Positions 5,142-6,444 of a stretch of DNA of 6,444 nt are shown in pieces. The translations under genes were made by a program, and so were the position numbers. The notes under the pieces were generated by a model. The model saw only the letters and a program-made list of their open reading frames with translations, was not told where the DNA came from and did not search any database. Position 1 is the stretch's first letter; each line of letters begins with the position of its first letter. The stretch is taken from assembly GCA_015520895.1 (NCBI GenBank), contig WAPH01000042.1, forward strand, positions 1 through 6,444. The letters are read 5' to 3'. The DNA comes from Nanobdellati archaeon. Its GTDB lineage: Archaea > EX4484-52 > JAADEF01.

Positions 5142-5756
5142 TTATTTATAAATAATAGCCCACAAATTGTTGTAATCACGAGTAAATACTTTAAATTTCT
5201 CTGATCCCAATAAAGTTAAATCTTCGCAAAACTCCTCGTAATCATAAAAATAATAATAGCGAGAATATTTACCTCTCCATTTAATATCCTCTTCTTTTTT
5301 AGTTGTTTTCCTCAATTTACTATACCTATGCCATACACTTACTACCATTATGTTTTTAGAAACCCTCATCATTTCCTTTAACATTTTTAATCTCATCTCT
5401 TTAGAAGGTAGATGGTGAAGAACAGCTATGGCCATAACTATCTCAAAACTCTCGTTTTTAAAAGGTAAATAAAGAGCATTGCCTATTACGTAATGAATAT
5501 CTGTTAAACGATGCTTGAAGAAAGATTTAGCAAAATCCAAGCCAACTAAGAATTTTACACCTCTCTCCTTAAGATATTTAAGATTGCGAGAGTTACCACA
5601 ACCTATTTCTAAAATAGAATTATATCTTTCTAACCCTAATGTTGCTAATTCACTCCAGATCTTTTGACGCGTAGAACTAAAATCTTCTGCTATAGAATCA
5701 TAAGTTTTCTTAAGGTCCTTCAAAACCGCATTTTTTGCATTTATATGGATTGCCAT
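5142..5756 (-). CDS. Trm9-like SAM-dependent methyltransferase
   Basis: This class I (Rossmann-fold) methyltransferase has 204 residues from ATG 5756. It has motif I ILEIGCGNSRNLKYL (48-62), the acidic residue closing beta 2 in VGLDFAKS (71-78), the motif II/III region GNALYLPFKNESFEIV (92-107) and AVLHHL (111-116). The opening YDSIAEDFSSTRQKIW (19-34) and the WRGKYSRYYYFYDYEEF stretch (160-176) resemble the Trm9/ALKBH8 methyltransferase family, which modifies wobble uridines in tRNA. The exact substrate is inferred. The start is uncertain: GTG 5774, ATG 5756 (with GAGGT 11 nt before it) or TTG 5723. All overlap the preceding zinc-ribbon gene, indicating co-translation. It is the last gene of the L30e-like cluster. 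Confidence 0.88.
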   Translation of the reverse strand: MAIHINAKNAVLKDLKKTYDSIAEDFSSTRQKIWSELATLGLERYNSILEIGCGNSRNLKYLKERGVKFLVGLDFAKSFFKHRLTDIHYVIGNALYLPFKNESFEIVMAIAVLHHLPSKEMRLKMLKEMMRVSKNIMVVSVWHRYSKLRKTTKKEEDIKWRGKYSRYYYFYDYEEFCEDLTLLGSEKFKVFTRDYNNLWAIIYK

Positions 5757-5877
5757 GTACTTTGCATACCTCACATCTCAAGATTTCTGCTCCACATTCT
5801 GGACATTTAAATTTAGAATAATACATCTCACCTGCAACAATATTGCCACCGCAACTTATACATTTACCTATAATCAT
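5710..5877 (-). CDS. Small zinc-ribbon protein, COG2888/DUF1610-like
   Basis: This 55-residue protein has eight cysteines in four CxxC pairs at 6/9, 25/28, 35/38 and 47/50 (CISC, CPEC, CEVC, CKKC) and ends CKKCGFEGP. Length, pair spacing and the final GFEGP match the archaeal zinc-ribbon RNA-binding proteins described as involved in translation (COG2888). Two zinc sites are expected. Its ATG overlaps the TGA of the L30e-like gene as ATGA, a classic translational coupling junction, and its 3' end overlaps the methyltransferase gene by up to 47 nt with ATG 5756. Neighbours with translation roles support the assignment. Its exact function is unknown. Confidence 0.9.
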   Translation of the reverse strand: MIIGKCISCGGNIVAGEMYYSKFKCPECGAEILRCEVCKVHGNPYKCKKCGFEGP

Positions 5878-6107
5878 TTAAGTTCACCCGCCATTAACAC
5901 AGTAAAAGGTTTACCTATTTTAACACCAAATTGTTTGCTATTTTCTTTTAATAAAATAATTTCTATATCGTTTGCTTTTCCTATTAATTCTGCTTCTATT
6001 TTCAAATCTTCTGGAATATTACTTGCTAAATAGATTTTAGATATTTTCCCTTCTTTAGCTAACTTTAAAGTCCTCTCACTACCTATTATTAACTTTTCTC
6101 TATCCAT
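5874..6107 (-). CDS. L30e-like protein of the L7Ae/L30e/S12e RNA-binding family
   Basis: The 77-residue product has the L7Ae/L30e pattern. IIGSERTLKLAKEGKISKIYLASNIPEDLK occupies 7-36, with the loop and helix that bind kink-turn RNA, and the C-terminal FGVKIGKPFTVLMAG (60-74) matches the GKPF-V signature of L30e. It is shorter than typical archaeal L30e (about 100 residues), lacking part of the N-terminal helix and the C-terminal tail. It could be the ribosomal L30e itself or a related kink-turn binder. It is not next to RNA polymerase genes, as L30e is in many archaea. A TATA element about 27 nt upstream suggests a leaderless start at ATG 6107. It ends in an ATGA overlap with the zinc-ribbon gene. 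Confidence 0.87.
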   Translation of the reverse strand: MDREKLIIGSERTLKLAKEGKISKIYLASNIPEDLKIEAELIGKANDIEIILLKENSKQFGVKIGKPFTVLMAGELK

Positions 6108-6130
6108 AACTCAGAAATATTATGAGTTAT
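6106..6130. repeat. 8-bp inverted repeat between TATA and start of the L30e-like gene
   Basis: ATAACTCA at 6106-6113 is perfectly inverted as TGAGTTAT at 6123-6130, with a 9-nt spacer. One arm overlaps the start codon and the other touches the TATA element. A dimeric winged-helix regulator could bind here and block initiation; the regulator gene directly upstream is an obvious candidate, but this is inference. Confidence 0.5.
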
Positions 6131-6139
6131 TTTTAAAAA
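6128..6139 (-). promoter_or_regulatory. TATA element of the L30e-like gene cluster
   Basis: The minus strand reads TTTTTAAAAATA within the 33-nt gap after the winged-helix gene, its T/A junction about 27 nt before ATG 6107. This implies a leaderless mRNA, matching hisS and the left-edge gene. The T5 run could also help terminate the upstream gene's transcript. Confidence 0.5.
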
Positions 6140-6140
6140 C

Positions 6141-6440
6141 TTAACCCCTCAATTTCTTTAGCTTGCGATAAAGTTCCTCTAGAAGAAAAGCTATTTCTTC
6201 CCCTTTATCTGTTAACACTACATATTTTATCCTTCCCTTCTTTTTATAAGTAATAATACCATTCCTTTCTAAAATATCTAAAATTCTTACAGCATGAGGA
6301 TAGGTACAATCAGCAAACTTTGCAAGCATTGAAGGGTATGTTTTACCCTGAGAATACCTTAATCCTATCATAATTCTTAATGGTTTTTCATGGAGTAGCA
6401 AGGAAATAAGTTCGTTATTCTCATCAAAATAGGTTATCAT
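6141..6440 (-). CDS. MarR-like winged-helix transcription regulator (5' end at window edge)
   Basis: The 99 residues from ATG 6440 form one winged-helix domain. Helix 1 is around LRIMIGLRYS (21-30), helix 2 TYPSMLAKFADC (34-45), recognition helix TYPHAVRILDILERNG (46-61), and a basic wing GIITYKKKGRIKYVVLT (61-77), then a C-terminal helix KGEEIAFLLEELYRKL (79-94) that may dimerise. This architecture is common in small archaeal MarR/PadR-like regulators. Only four bases precede the ATG in the window, so the frame may extend further upstream and the true start is not certain. It lies 33 nt upstream of the L30e-like cluster on the same strand, with a separate TATA element between them. DNA target and signal are unknown. 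Confidence 0.82.
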   Translation of the reverse strand: MITYFDENNELISLLLHEKPLRIMIGLRYSQGKTYPSMLAKFADCTYPHAVRILDILERNGIITYKKKGRIKYVVLTDKGEEIAFLLEELYRKLKKLRG

Positions 6441-6444
6441 ATAT

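Noticed and set aside
5757..5774. GTG 5774 as start of the Trm9-like methyltransferase
   Set aside because: It adds only six residues inside the zinc-ribbon gene, and the GAGGT just downstream of it better serves ATG 5756. It is not excluded.
5710..5877. Zinc-ribbon protein as a true Trm112 orthologue
   Set aside because: Eight cysteines in four close CxxC pairs and the GFEGP ending fit the COG2888 zinc-ribbon family better than Trm112.
5755..6033. Open plus-strand frame opposite the zinc-ribbon and L30e-like genes
   Set aside because: Antisense to two genes with recognisable motifs; no supporting signals.

Overview
The window looks like a small, AT-rich archaeal chromosome segment. Archaeal signs are aTrm56 (an archaeal tRNA methyltransferase), an archaeal-type histidyl-tRNA synthetase, an L30e-like L7Ae-fold protein, TATA elements about 26-27 nt before start codons (leaderless promoters), and GGTGAT-type ribosome sites. 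Tight packing, overlapping genes, very short proteins, two small winged-helix regulators and paralogous secreted proteins suggest a DPANN archaeon, perhaps Nanoarchaeota-like; that lineage call is inference. The GC-rich stems of the tRNA in an AT-rich genome hint at a thermophile. No stretch longer than 300 bases is without a gene.

Left edge (1-351): the 5' end of an unidentified minus-strand gene with a 15-bp inverted repeat over its start, then a minus-strand tRNA-Gly(UCC) divergent from the next operon. Plus-strand operon (352-2793): hisS, a DUF429 RNase H-fold protein, aTrm56 and a 57-residue single-pass membrane protein, with overlaps or gaps of a few bases. It is mostly a tRNA charging and modification operon.

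Minus-strand surface locus (2803-5020): two paralogous Sec-type secreted, sequon-rich proteins with four matching cysteines flank a 71-residue winged-helix protein, probably in one operon (secreted protein B, regulator, secreted protein A). It meets the hisS operon tail to tail with a 9-nt gap, and its likely T-rich terminator lies inside the coding sequence of the opposing gene.

Right edge (5142-6440), all minus strand: a 99-residue winged-helix regulator, then a translation-related cluster of an L30e-like protein, a 55-residue eight-cysteine zinc-ribbon protein and a Trm9-like methyltransferase, the last three overlapping. The L30e-like gene has its own leaderless promoter with an inverted repeat between TATA and start.

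The most unusual items are the paired surface proteins with an embedded regulator, the inverted repeats on leaderless starts, and the possibly leaderless tRNA gene.
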